A stretch of 43,359 nucleotides of DNA from Gammaproteobacteria bacterium (GTDB taxonomy: Bacteria > Pseudomonadota > Gammaproteobacteria > SZUA-229). A program made the position numbers and the translations under genes. Location: positions 1 through 43,359 of the forward strand of contig JAJRUQ010000186.1 in assembly GCA_024277705.1 (NCBI GenBank). Reading direction: 5' to 3'. Position 1 is the first letter of the stretch. Every line of letters starts with the position of its first letter. The notes under the pieces were generated by a model. That model saw only the letters and a list, made by a program, of their open reading frames with translations. It ran no database searches and was not told the origin of the DNA. This document shows, piece by piece, positions 1-6,881 of the stretch.

Positions 1-293
1 AAGAAAAGTATCTGGGGCAGATTGATAATCGGCTAAGGTGTATCTTTCAGGCGTCAAAGGATGGATATAAGGTTTCACCAACAGAGCGGCATCGTTTAGA
101 GGGATTTATGCATGCGGGTGTGGTTATGGGTCTGGTTTCTAATGTTGAATTGGCCACTTTTATGGATGAGATACATTTGAAGATATTTGGTAAAACAATC
201 CGGCAACGAAAAGAAGATCGCCCAGCTCATTTTGATGATGAGGTGATTGACTATAGTGGCTATGATCAACCAACTTTCGAGCGCAAAGACTAG
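1..293 (+). CDS. C-terminal part of an unrecognised protein (5' end outside window)
   Basis: An open frame enters from the left edge (first full codon at base 3) and runs without a stop to TAG at 291-293, giving about 96 residues. An internal ATG at 108 would leave only 61 residues, but the frame is open upstream of it, so this is more likely the tail of a longer gene. The sequence is soluble and charged, with a methionine-rich segment (MHAGVVMGLV) and an acidic C-terminus ending FERKD. I see no signal peptide, membrane segment or familiar motif. I do not recognise the family and assign no function. It lies upstream of the tRNA and apparently outside the exopolysaccharide locus. Confidence 0.6.
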   Translation, partial: EKYLGQIDNRLRCIFQASKDGYKVSPTERHRLEGFMHAGVVMGLVSNVELATFMDEIHLKIFGKTIRQRKEDRPAHFDDEVIDYSGYDQPTFERKD

Positions 294-308
294 GTAATAG
301 TAAGTTTG

Positions 309-464
309 AGCCTACACTCAAATTTCGACCTCTTTTAGAAGATTTATCTCTCCTTAAAAAGCCCGTGGGCACCATATGGGCACAGCCTATTTCCACCCCT
401 GTTTTTGGGCGCTGAGCCTGTACTCATATTGTATTGAATGCTTATGAAAAAGTGAGTGTAGGCT
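309..464. repeat. 12-bp perfect inverted repeat about 130 bp apart
   Basis: AGCCTACACTCA at 309-320 is the exact reverse complement of TGAGTGTAGGCT at 453-464. The interior holds no convincing gene. It could be a small non-autonomous repeat element or a chance pairing. No target-site duplication is evident. Confidence 0.35.
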
Positions 465-538
465 TCAGGCTGAGTTTGAGAGAAAAAGCTGCGTTGAATT
501 AGCTTTTCCAGGCTCTAAATAATTGATTTTATGAAAGA

Positions 539-615
539 TGGTGCGCCCGACTGGAATCGAACCAGCGACCTTTGGCTTCGGAGGCCAACACTCTATCCAG
601 CTGAGCTACGGGCGC
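539..615 (-). tRNA. tRNA-Arg (anticodon CCG)
   Basis: Read on the minus strand, this is a complete 77-nt cloverleaf. The 5' acceptor arm GCGCCCG (615-609) pairs with CGGGCGC near the 3' end, followed by discriminator A and an encoded CCA (541-539). The D-arm contains AGCTCAGCTGGATAGAG. The anticodon stem TTGGC/GCCAA encloses the 7-nt loop CTCCGAA, so the anticodon is CCG (arginine, CGG codons). The T-arm has the conserved GGTTCGATTCC. It is not a suppressor tRNA. Confidence 0.97.
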
Positions 616-904
616 AGATGTTAAAAAGACAGGTTTAACTAAAGCGTTTATTCTAGCATGAGATCAGGCGGTAGTTTATCAGGCAAGGCGTTATTTATTT
701 GCGATAAATTGTTTATTCAAACAAAAAATATTAATCGTTCAAGAGTTAAGTCAGCTTAACAAGCGTTAGAGCCGGTCTCTTCGATTTATTGTCGGTATTT
801 TTTACGATTTACTGGATAATAGTGAATATATTGCTCGAAAATCGATCAAAAACGCTAAAAGCTCATGCGATTCACTCATTTTGTGTAAAAAACGCCTTAA
901 ACGC

Positions 905-921
905 TGTCGGCAAATATTACA
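905..921 (+). promoter_or_regulatory. Candidate PrsR enhancer site
   Basis: TGTCGGCAAATATTACA matches 12 of 17 positions of the site upstream of the second PEP-CTERM gene (TGTCACAATACATTACA, minus strand 16011-15995) and 11 of 17 of the one upstream of the first. Its centre is about 110 bp before the expected start site of the promoter at 997-1012, a normal distance for an NtrC-type activator. The outer TGT/ACA is palindromic. Assignment to PrsR is inference. Confidence 0.4.
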
Positions 922-996
922 GTTTTGTCTGTTTTTTGGTGTGTATATATGAGGTGATTTTGAATTTATTAAAGGATAACAAGCATTTAAAATAAT

Positions 997-1012
997 TGGC
1001 ATGGATAGTGCT
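997..1012 (+). promoter_or_regulatory. Sigma-54-like (-24/-12) promoter
   Basis: TGGCAT-GGATA-GTGCT has the invariant GG and GC at the correct 12-bp offset. It differs from the consensus TGGCAC-N5-TTGCW at two positions. The expected start site is near 1023, leaving a leader of about 140 nt before the small membrane protein gene at 1162. Confidence 0.5.
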
Positions 1013-1161
1013 ATTAACAGTTACCACAAAAGTTTATTGAAGCATTAAAAGTGTGATGTAGTGCAGAGATTAATTTTTACGGGAGGGTAGAATTTACGAT
1101 TGTGATTTAGTCGTAGCTGAAATTTTATTTTTAATTTTATGGTTGACCGGAGGGGTCTGAT

Positions 1162-1278
1162 ATGGAACAAAATTCAAATAAAATTGAAAAACATGAGGAT
1201 ACGAAAAAGTTATCCATGGTTGTTTTATTTTTATCAATATTTGTTATTGCGCTGTTTAGTCTGGCGCCAATGGCTTAA
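1162..1278 (+). CDS. Small single-pass membrane protein (38 aa)
   Basis: The ATG at 1162 opens a 38-codon frame ending in TAA at 1276-1278. A GGAGGGG sequence (1149-1155) lies 6-9 bases upstream, one of the best ribosome binding sites in the window, which is the main argument that it is translated. The first 17 residues are hydrophilic and charged (MEQNSNKIEKHEDTKK). They are followed by one hydrophobic helix, VVLFLSIFVIALFSLAP, reaching almost to the C-terminus, so an N-in or tail-anchored inner-membrane topology is likely. It lies 157 bp before the XrtA-type ATPase, downstream of a sigma-54-like promoter, and is probably the first gene of that operon. I know no family for it. It could be a membrane partner of the ATPase or a small regulator, but this is speculation. 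Confidence 0.55.
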   Translation: MEQNSNKIEKHEDTKKLSMVVLFLSIFVIALFSLAPMA

Positions 1279-1435
1279 GAAAAAGCCGCATGGCAATAAA
1301 TATATTTATGGTAAAATTCGCTGCTGTTGGCAGTGAGGCAGTAGTCTCTATGGCATTTGTATATATGTTTGCCAAATGTTTTAACATATATAACTGGGGT
1401 TCGCTGTCTCGGGCATTGGCCGAGAGGTATAAACA

Positions 1436-2314
1436 ATGCTGGATATTTACAAATCAGTTTACAATCTTGAAGGGCAGCCATTCCGGTTAAGTCCTGATTA
1501 TCGATTTTCATTTGGTCATCAAACTTATGATGATGCCAAGTCTTATTTAAAATACGCGATTAATGAAGGTGAAGGCATTGTTGCCATAACGGGTGCGCCC
1601 GGTACCGGTAAGACAACCTTGATCGCATCACTTATTTCTGAAATAGATCAGGATTACGTGCGTGTCGGCGTAGTAACAAATGTGCAGATTGATTCCGGTT
1701 GTCTGGTCGAAATGGTTGTGGATGCTTTTTCACTGTCGCCATCGAATGATGCAACGCTCGAACTTAAATCTTTTTTGCGAAAGCAGTCAGAGGAAGGGCG
1801 TCGTGTCATTCTGATTGTTGATGAGGCACAGGGCTTGTCGGCTGATTCGCTGGAAGAGTTGCGATTATTGTCTAATTTACAACACAACACTAAATTGATG
1901 TTGCAGGTTTTTCTGGTGGGGCAGGAGCCGCTAATGGATATTGTCAGGACGCCGGGAATGGAACAGTTGCATCAACGCCTGATTGCGGCCGCTCAGTTGA
2001 AGCCGTTAACTCCGGAGCAGACTGTCGATTATATTAAACACCGCTTGCATTGTGTCGGCTGGAGCAATGATCCTGAGATTTCAGAAGAAGCCTATAGCCT
2101 GATTTATAAATTCAGTGCGGGGATTCCGCGTCGAATTAACCTGATCTGTCATCGCCTGTTTCTGCAGGCGGGTTTGAAAAATAAACATAAACTTCTTGGC
2201 GGTGATGCTTTGCACGTTATTGTGGAGCTGCATAAAGAAGGCTTGTTAACCCCCGTGGCAAGGCGTGCGCTTGGCGAGTATGTTGGTGGTATCAAAAATA
2301 TAATGGCCGTTTAA
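1436..2314 (+). CDS. XrtA/PEP-CTERM-associated AAA ATPase (ExeA/GspA-like)
   Basis: A 292-residue cytoplasmic P-loop ATPase of the ExeA/GspA type, matching the subgroup known from XrtA exopolysaccharide loci (TIGR03015-type 'putative secretion ATPase'). Walker A GAPGTGKT is at residues 53-60. Walker B VILIVDEAQ is at 124-132. A sensor-like LVGQEP follows, and the C-terminal lid carries GIPRRINLICHR. The N-terminus (YKSVYNLEGQPFRLSPDYRF) is typical of the family. There is no signal peptide or membrane helix, and unlike ExeA no peptidoglycan-binding domain is evident. GAGAGG about 8 bases upstream supports the ATG. In these loci the protein is thought to power or regulate assembly of the polysaccharide machinery, but its exact role is not established. 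It ends 100 bp before the VanZ-like gene. Confidence 0.9.
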   Translation: MLDIYKSVYNLEGQPFRLSPDYRFSFGHQTYDDAKSYLKYAINEGEGIVAITGAPGTGKTTLIASLISEIDQDYVRVGVVTNVQIDSGCLVEMVVDAFSLSPSNDATLELKSFLRKQSEEGRRVILIVDEAQGLSADSLEELRLLSNLQHNTKLMLQVFLVGQEPLMDIVRTPGMEQLHQRLIAAAQLKPLTPEQTVDYIKHRLHCVGWSNDPEISEEAYSLIYKFSAGIPRRINLICHRLFLQAGLKNKHKLLGGDALHVIVELHKEGLLTPVARRALGEYVGGIKNIMAV

Positions 2315-2324
2315 CAGTGACCTT

Positions 2325-2350
2325 AATAGCGATCAATAACGCTATTTGTT
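2325..2350 (+). terminator. Weak hairpin after the ATPase gene
   Basis: AATAGCG (2325-2331) pairs with CGCTATT (2340-2346) around an 8-nt loop and is followed by TGTT. The stem is AT-rich and the T-run poor, so at most a weak attenuator. Confidence 0.25.
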
Positions 2351-2414
2351 AATGCTCAAGGTGGATGTTATTGCTGTTCTGTTAACTTTTCTCTGGCGAG
2401 TATAAGCCCTTATT

Positions 2415-3341
2415 GTGTCTGCGGTGAGCAAAAACATACTGTTTTTTCTGCTTATTGCGCTGATGTTTATGCCTGTGTCGGTCAGCAGCCTGTGGTGGTA
2501 CGAGGCACTTAATAGTGCGCATGCTCTCGTTTTTATCTATATTTCCATCTTTGTTTTTTCGCGGTTAAGCATTAGCCTGCCTGCGTTGCACCGGTATCGG
2601 TTGTATATAATAACAATTGTTAGCGGTTTGTTTATTGGCTTGTCAGTAGAGGTTCTGCAGTTTTTTGTTGGCAGGGAAATGAGTCTGCAGGATTGGTCTA
2701 AAGATTTTTTTGGCCTGTTGTCCGGTATTGCTCTGCTTGAATTCAGGCGGCAGATTAAAAGCTCATCCTTCAATAAGGCTGCAGCAATTTCGCTTCTGTT
2801 TGCTGCCGGTTTTTTATTCTTCGGGGTGCATTCGTTGTTGCAGTTAAGCTGGCATTATTATCAGCGAAACAATGCGTTTCCTGTGCTGCTTGAATTCGAC
2901 AAAAGCTGGTCTGACAGTTTTTTGTTTTTTAATAAAGCCGAAGTAACAGGCGGTGCTGCAGTTTTTCATGGCGGGGCGGATAAGTTTTACCGGATTGTAT
3001 TTGAATCTGGACGCTATCCCGGGTTCGGTCTTGTTGAGACTGCGGGCGACTGGTCAAATTACCGGTATTTATGTTTTTCGTTGTTTTCTTCACAGCATGA
3101 TGATGTGGATGTTGTGCTGAGAGTAAATGATTCGGCTCACAACCAGGAGTATACCGACCGTTACAATAAACGTATTTCTGTTCATTATGGTGTTAATAAA
3201 ATAAAAGTGGCGCTGATAGATATAAAGAATGCTGCAGAAAAACGAAATATAAATTTATCTGAAATTGCCGAGATGAAATTGTTTGCTGTTAATCTAGAAA
3301 AAGCAGTGGAATTTGAAATCAGTAACATTGAATTACAATAA
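2415..3341 (+). CDS. VanZ-like membrane protein with C-terminal extracytoplasmic domain
   Basis: A 308-residue protein with about five hydrophobic helices in its first 150 residues. These include the VanZ-family pattern of a membrane pair around LSVEVLQFFVGREMSLQDW, which resembles the conserved E-x-x-Q-x-F...D-x-x-N/D-x-x-G signature. After the last helix (about residues 118-136) comes a 160-residue soluble region rich in beta-type sequence (FDKSWSDSF, YRYLCFSLFSS, VVLRVNDSAHN). This resembles a carbohydrate-binding or CIA30-like sandwich and would face the periplasm. VanZ-like proteins occur often in XrtA loci, but their biochemical role is unknown. The start is uncertain: GTG at 2415 is used here, GTG at 2424 is an alternative, and no strong ribosome binding site is visible. 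Confidence 0.75.
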   Translation: MSAVSKNILFFLLIALMFMPVSVSSLWWYEALNSAHALVFIYISIFVFSRLSISLPALHRYRLYIITIVSGLFIGLSVEVLQFFVGREMSLQDWSKDFFGLLSGIALLEFRRQIKSSSFNKAAAISLLFAAGFLFFGVHSLLQLSWHYYQRNNAFPVLLEFDKSWSDSFLFFNKAEVTGGAAVFHGGADKFYRIVFESGRYPGFGLVETAGDWSNYRYLCFSLFSSQHDDVDVVLRVNDSAHNQEYTDRYNKRISVHYGVNKIKVALIDIKNAAEKRNINLSEIAEMKLFAVNLEKAVEFEISNIELQ

Positions 3342-3407
3342 CTTTAATGTGAGTGATGCTGGTTAAATTTTCTCCAAGTGCTAGAATTAACTGTATTACT
3401 ACTGTTT

Positions 3408-3444
3408 AGCCGTAAACATAAAGTTTTACGGCTTTTTATTTTTT
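3408..3444 (+). terminator. Rho-independent terminator between VanZ-like and sugar transferase genes
   Basis: AGCCGTAAA (3408-3416) pairs perfectly with TTTACGGCT (3425-3433), followed by a T-rich run to 3444. It lies 67 bp after the VanZ-like stop and just ahead of the sugar transferase. The latter may therefore depend on readthrough or on its own weak promoter. Confidence 0.7.
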
Positions 3445-3466
3445 CGGGATATGTTTGTTTTCCACT

Positions 3467-4885
3467 ATGAGTACCGTTAGTTTTTTTCGACATTCAGCAA
3501 AGTTGTCACGATATTATATTCCTACTGAGTTTTTGTCTCTGGCGGTGATAGAGTTTCTGGTGCTGATACTGTCTTTGTATCTGTCTCTGGAAGTTCGATT
3601 CTGGATGGAAGACTGGCATCGGGATTTTGGTGAGTTTCTGCCAAAAGCTGTTTTATTTGCCGTGATAATGCAGTTCAGTCTGATTGCTTTTGGTGTATAC
3701 CAGCGCCAGAGTGGGCGTTTTATTAATATGCTGGTGCTGAGGATAGCCAGTGGTTTATTGCTGGGACTGATACCACTGGGCGTTGGCTTTTATTTTGTGC
3801 CGCTGTTTTTTATGGGGCGTGGTGTTCTTTTTCTGGCGGTTTTATTCAGTTTTCTGTTAATTTCAGTTGTTCGTCTGCTTTTCAGAAAAGTGGTTAAAGA
3901 GCGTGATATGTGGTCACGCATACTGGTGCTTGGTGCTGGCGAAAAAGCGGATTTAATTCGTGAGGCAATAAAAACGGGTGAGTTGTCGGGGTTAAATATT
4001 GTGACTTATGTGGCAACGGGCAGTGATAAAAATCACCCGAATGAGGATTCGCTGGTTTTGGACAAGCCATTGATTCGTTATGTTGAAGACCTGGATATTG
4101 ATGAGATTGTGATTGCTGTTGATGACCGTCGCTCTGGTGGCTTTCCTACAAAAGAGCTTATCGATTGTAAAATGAGCGGTGTCAATATTGTTGATCTGGT
4201 TACTTTTTTTGAGCGCCGGGCGGGAAAAATCAGGCTGGATATATTGAATCCCAGCTGGTTGTATCTATCTGAGGGCTTTCAGGCGGGTGCGCTCGGGCGA
4301 ATCGTCAAACGTATAGTTGATCTGCTTGTGGTTCTGGTTTTATTGCCGGTGGCGTTGCCGTTATCGGTACTGGTTAGCTTGGCAATATTTGTTGAAAGTG
4401 GCTTTCGTGGTGGTGTTTTATATCACCAGACGCGTGTTAAACAGGATGGTCAGCCCTTTGAGATATACAAATTTCGCAGTATGGTGATTAATGCTGAGGT
4501 TGACGGTGTAGCCCGTTGGGCTTCGAAGAATGACTCACGTATTACCCGGGTTGGCAGAATCATTCGTAAGGGACGTCTTGATGAATTACCGCAGTTATTT
4601 AATGTGCTGAAAGGTGATATGAGTTTTGTCGGGCCGCGACCTGAGCGACCTGAATTTGTTGGCAAGCTGGCAAAAGCGATTCCATATTATGATGAGCGCC
4701 ACCGGGTTAAGCCGGGTCTGACCGGTTGGGCGCAGGTGTGTTACTCCTACGGAGATACGGTCGAAGACAGCATTGAAAAATTACAATATGACCTGTATTA
4801 CGTAAAAAATTACAGTGTTCTGCTCGATTTGCTCATACTGTTACAGACTGCGGAAGTGGTTATGCTGGGCAAGGGTGCGCAATAA
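3467..4885 (+). CDS. Priming sugar-1-phosphate transferase (EpsB-like, polyprenyl glycosylphosphotransferase)
   Basis: An inner-membrane enzyme that starts repeat-unit synthesis by moving a sugar phosphate from a nucleotide sugar to undecaprenyl phosphate. The N-terminal half has four to five membrane helices, then a Rossmann-like CoA-binding domain (RILVLGAGEKADLI, about residues 140-155). After another helix comes the bacterial sugar transferase domain, with YKFRSM, RLDELPQLFNVLKGDMSFVG, GPRPERPEFV and KPGLTGWAQV. Length (472 residues) and architecture fit the XrtA-linked TIGR03013 group. The ATG at 3467 is preferred on codon grounds. A TTG at 3455, six bases after GGGA, would add four residues. 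The donor sugar cannot be read from the sequence. Confidence 0.92.
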   Translation: MSTVSFFRHSAKLSRYYIPTEFLSLAVIEFLVLILSLYLSLEVRFWMEDWHRDFGEFLPKAVLFAVIMQFSLIAFGVYQRQSGRFINMLVLRIASGLLLGLIPLGVGFYFVPLFFMGRGVLFLAVLFSFLLISVVRLLFRKVVKERDMWSRILVLGAGEKADLIREAIKTGELSGLNIVTYVATGSDKNHPNEDSLVLDKPLIRYVEDLDIDEIVIAVDDRRSGGFPTKELIDCKMSGVNIVDLVTFFERRAGKIRLDILNPSWLYLSEGFQAGALGRIVKRIVDLLVVLVLLPVALPLSVLVSLAIFVESGFRGGVLYHQTRVKQDGQPFEIYKFRSMVINAEVDGVARWASKNDSRITRVGRIIRKGRLDELPQLFNVLKGDMSFVGPRPERPEFVGKLAKAIPYYDERHRVKPGLTGWAQVCYSYGDTVEDSIEKLQYDLYYVKNYSVLLDLLILLQTAEVVMLGKGAQ

Positions 4886-5163
4886 ATACTGGTTGTGCTG
4901 ACTATACGTTCAATATTGGCGCGCTACGGTTAATGCTTGTCGCAAATAGATAAACAATATAGCTGTTTAACAAATAGTATTAACAGTAATGTCGTATCAG
5001 TTGGAATTGAGGATTTTGGGCGGTATTTAACATTATTTACTCCATAATGTCTTTATTATGCTTATAATCAGGGTATGTGATTATTGGCTTAAATACTGAT
5101 TTGCGTTCTTGTGATTTAATGATGAGGTTAGTGATGACTGCTCGAGACATGAAAGTAATAAAC

Positions 5164-5520
5164 ATGAAAATATTGCCAGCCATTCTTCTGAGTCTGTCGT
5201 TGATTGGTTGCAGTAGCGGCGGTGATACTGCTGCAACGCCTCTTCCGGATCCAGTGTCGGGATAGATAAGCTGGTTGGCCCCCTCTCTCAGGGAAGATGG
5301 TACAGGTTTATCATTGTCAGACATCGCTGCTTATCGTGTTTATTACGGAACGGTTGCGGGTGACTATCAAACCCGGGTGGATATTGATCCAGTCGATCCG
5401 GCAAAAGGAAAATTTGTCTTTGATGGCTTTGCCTCAGGTAGGTATTATTCTGTGGTAACGACGGTTGATACTGAAGGGCGTGAAAGCTTGTATTCCAAAG
5501 AAGTGATCACAGAGTTTTAA
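5164..5520 (+). pseudogene. Fibronectin-III-type lipoprotein interrupted by one in-frame TAG
   Basis: The frame from ATG 5164 (or in-frame ATG 5149) starts with a lipoprotein signal MKILPAILLSLSLIGCSSGG, with LIGC as the lipobox. It reaches TAG at 5263-5265 (codon 34). The same frame then continues without another stop to TAA at 5518-5520. It encodes ISWLAPSLREDGTGLSLSDI, AAYRVYYGT, FASGRYYSVVTTVDTEGR and SLYSKEV, which is one complete fibronectin type III domain. Only the codon before ISW is abnormal: homologous domains have an ordinary residue before the W-x-A-P strand. The whole would be a surface lipoprotein of about 118 residues, a type often found near XrtA clusters. Either this is a recent nonsense mutation, a sequencing error or readthrough. 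A shared bidirectional terminator follows. Confidence 0.75.
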
Positions 5521-5583
5521 CGGCTGGCAGTTTCCAGTTCTTTAGTTTGTAGCTGTTTCTATGATCAAAGCAATGATTAAACT

Positions 5584-5613
5584 AAAAAGCCCCTCATCAG
5601 GAGGGGCTTTTTT
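5584..5613. terminator. Bidirectional Rho-independent terminator
   Basis: AAGCCCCTC (5587-5595) and GAGGGGCTT (5601-5609) form a 9-bp stem with loop ATCAG. T6 follows on the plus strand, and A5 precedes it (T5 on the minus strand). It lies between the convergent fibronectin lipoprotein and the PEP-CTERM gene and can serve both. Confidence 0.92.
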
Positions 5614-5638
5614 AATGTGCTTGATTTAAGTGTTTCGA

Positions 5639-6427
5639 TCAGGCTTTTTTGCGTCTGCTGATACCTATGCCAACCAGGCCAAGAGCAAGAAGACCAAGCA
5701 TGGCAGGTTCGGGGACGCTATACTGACCTTCGATAACATCATTGGCGCAGGTCATGCCCCAGCTCAAAGCAATGGTGCTGCTTCCGGCCAGTGCGGTGCC
5801 GGTTAAATCGATTTCGAAGTTAACTTTGTTGGCAGTGGTATCCCAGGTGCCACTACCAACACTGGTAACATCACCGGAACCGGTGTTAACCGCAATTTCC
5901 TGGCCATTACGGTAACTACCTGTGCCGCTGGAAAGGAAGTCATCGGATAAATAGGTATCGATTAGATTGTTGCCTGAATTCAGGCTGTACAATGTACCAT
6001 TATTGGTTTGATTTTCTACGGCCCAGCGGTCATCCAGAGAAAAGCCATACGTCCATGTGGTGCCATTACTGGCATCGTCATTGGCATAGGGTGCTGTACC
6101 ATAAGGATTCCAGCTGCTGCTTAAGAACAGGTCGCCGTAGCCAATGCCTTTGCTGCCGCTTAGTGGGGTGTTCGTATATGAGGCAAACAAACCGTCATCA
6201 CCTTTGCCACCAAAAGTGGTGTCAATGCTGACGGATAAAATATTGCCGCTGATGGAAACATCCATATAGTTGATCTGGAAGTTATTTACGTTACCTACAA
6301 CGTCGCCGTATGAGCCGCCATCAGCGCCTACATAGTTGTCATTAATAATAACGGCTGAAGCTGTTTGTGCAAAGCAGATGCCTGCAATGGCAGCGGCTAA
6401 GTATAGTTTTCTTGAGTGTAATTTCAT
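5639..6427 (-). CDS. PEP-CTERM sorting-signal protein (262 aa)
   Basis: A secreted XrtA substrate. The N-terminus has a Sec signal peptide (basic MKLHSRKLY, hydrophobic core, cleavage near AQTASA). The middle is a Gly/Ser/Asn-rich extracellular domain resembling other PEP-CTERM beta-rich proteins (for example GDLFLSSSWNPYG). The C-terminus is a textbook PEP-CTERM signal: VPEPAMLG, a hydrophobic helix, then RRKKA. XrtA is expected to cleave near the PEP motif. AGGAG (spaced 8) precedes the ATG at 6427. A sigma-54-like promoter lies 40-55 bp upstream, so expression is probably under PrsK/PrsR control. Two cysteines at most are present and no enzymatic motif is seen. The likely role is matrix or surface-layer component, by family analogy. 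Confidence 0.92.
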   Translation of the reverse strand: MKLHSRKLYLAAAIAGICFAQTASAVIINDNYVGADGGSYGDVVGNVNNFQINYMDVSISGNILSVSIDTTFGGKGDDGLFASYTNTPLSGSKGIGYGDLFLSSSWNPYGTAPYANDDASNGTTWTYGFSLDDRWAVENQTNNGTLYSLNSGNNLIDTYLSDDFLSSGTGSYRNGQEIAVNTGSGDVTSVGSGTWDTTANKVNFEIDLTGTALAGSSTIALSWGMTCANDVIEGQYSVPEPAMLGLLALGLVGIGISRRKKA

Positions 6428-6466
6428 GGTGATGACTCCTGTTTGTAATCGTTATGCTTTACTATA

Positions 6467-6482
6467 TACAAGTAATGTGCCA
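6467..6482 (-). promoter_or_regulatory. Sigma-54-like promoter of PEP-CTERM gene 1
   Basis: The minus strand reads TGGCAC-ATTAC-TTGTA. The -24 half is perfect and the spacing correct; the -12 half has TTGT instead of TTGC. The expected start site is near 6456, about 28 nt before the ATG at 6427. Confidence 0.65.
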
Positions 6483-6576
6483 TATTTTTAATAACTATAT
6501 TAATCAATAGTTTATGTTTTCCAAGTGAGTTCGGTGCTGCAAATTAGCAGGTAAAATATTCAAAAGTGAGCCAGAG

Positions 6577-6593
6577 TGTAAATTATTCTGACT
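6577..6593 (-). promoter_or_regulatory. Candidate PrsR enhancer site upstream of PEP-CTERM gene 1
   Basis: On the minus strand this reads AGTCAGAATAATTTACA, identical at 13 of 17 positions to the site upstream of PEP-CTERM gene 2. It is centred about 130 bp before the expected start site, in the same orientation relative to transcription as the other two sites. Confidence 0.45.
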
Positions 6594-6881
6594 TTATAAT
6601 GCTTTGTTTTGTCCGTAACATGGTGAGCGATGATAACGGCCAGGCAAACTTAGAACAAGAATAAGTTGTTTGATATATAAACAATGACTTATAAGTGTTT
6701 TCATGGAATTCAGCTGCTTTATCTAAAATGTATTTGTAATATTTTATGACAGTTGTTACCGTCTGTTTAAATGATGGTTGAAGTTTTAGTGGCTTGTTAT
6801 CTGGCGATGAAAGTATCGGGTAAAAATTAATGAAAATGTCATTTACATGTTAAAAGGGTTTAAAACGACAGGATGCCGTCG

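Larger units (their letters stand above)
616..1161. other. Long AT-rich non-coding leader with regulatory signals
   Basis: About 545 bases separate the tRNA from the first small gene. No credible coding frame is seen on either strand. The stretch holds a 6-bp inverted repeat GTTAAG-TCAG-CTTAAC (745-760), a putative activator site (905-921) and a sigma-54-like promoter (997-1012). It is best read as the control region of the miniprotein-ATPase operon. Confidence 0.5.
6428..6881. other. Divergent control region between PEP-CTERM gene 1 and prsK
   Basis: This 454-bp region carries the minus-strand sigma-54-like promoter (6467-6482) and the putative activator site (6577-6593). A looser TGT/ACA palindrome is at 6605-6620. 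No gene is seen. For prsK itself I find no convincing -24/-12 or -35/-10 promoter; a TATAAT at 6595-6600 lacks a good -35. Confidence 0.5.

Noticed and set aside
1139-1336. 65-residue plus-strand frame over the miniprotein
   Set aside because: The overlapping 38-codon frame has the ribosome binding site and a coherent membrane helix; this one is a shadow in another frame.
1290-1490. 66-residue plus-strand frame overlapping the start of the ATPase gene
   Set aside because: No ribosome binding site, overlaps the well-supported ATPase start in another frame, and unconvincing composition.
6713-6730. TGGAAT...TGC upstream of prsK as a -24/-12 promoter
   Set aside because: The offset is one base short and the -24 half is poor.
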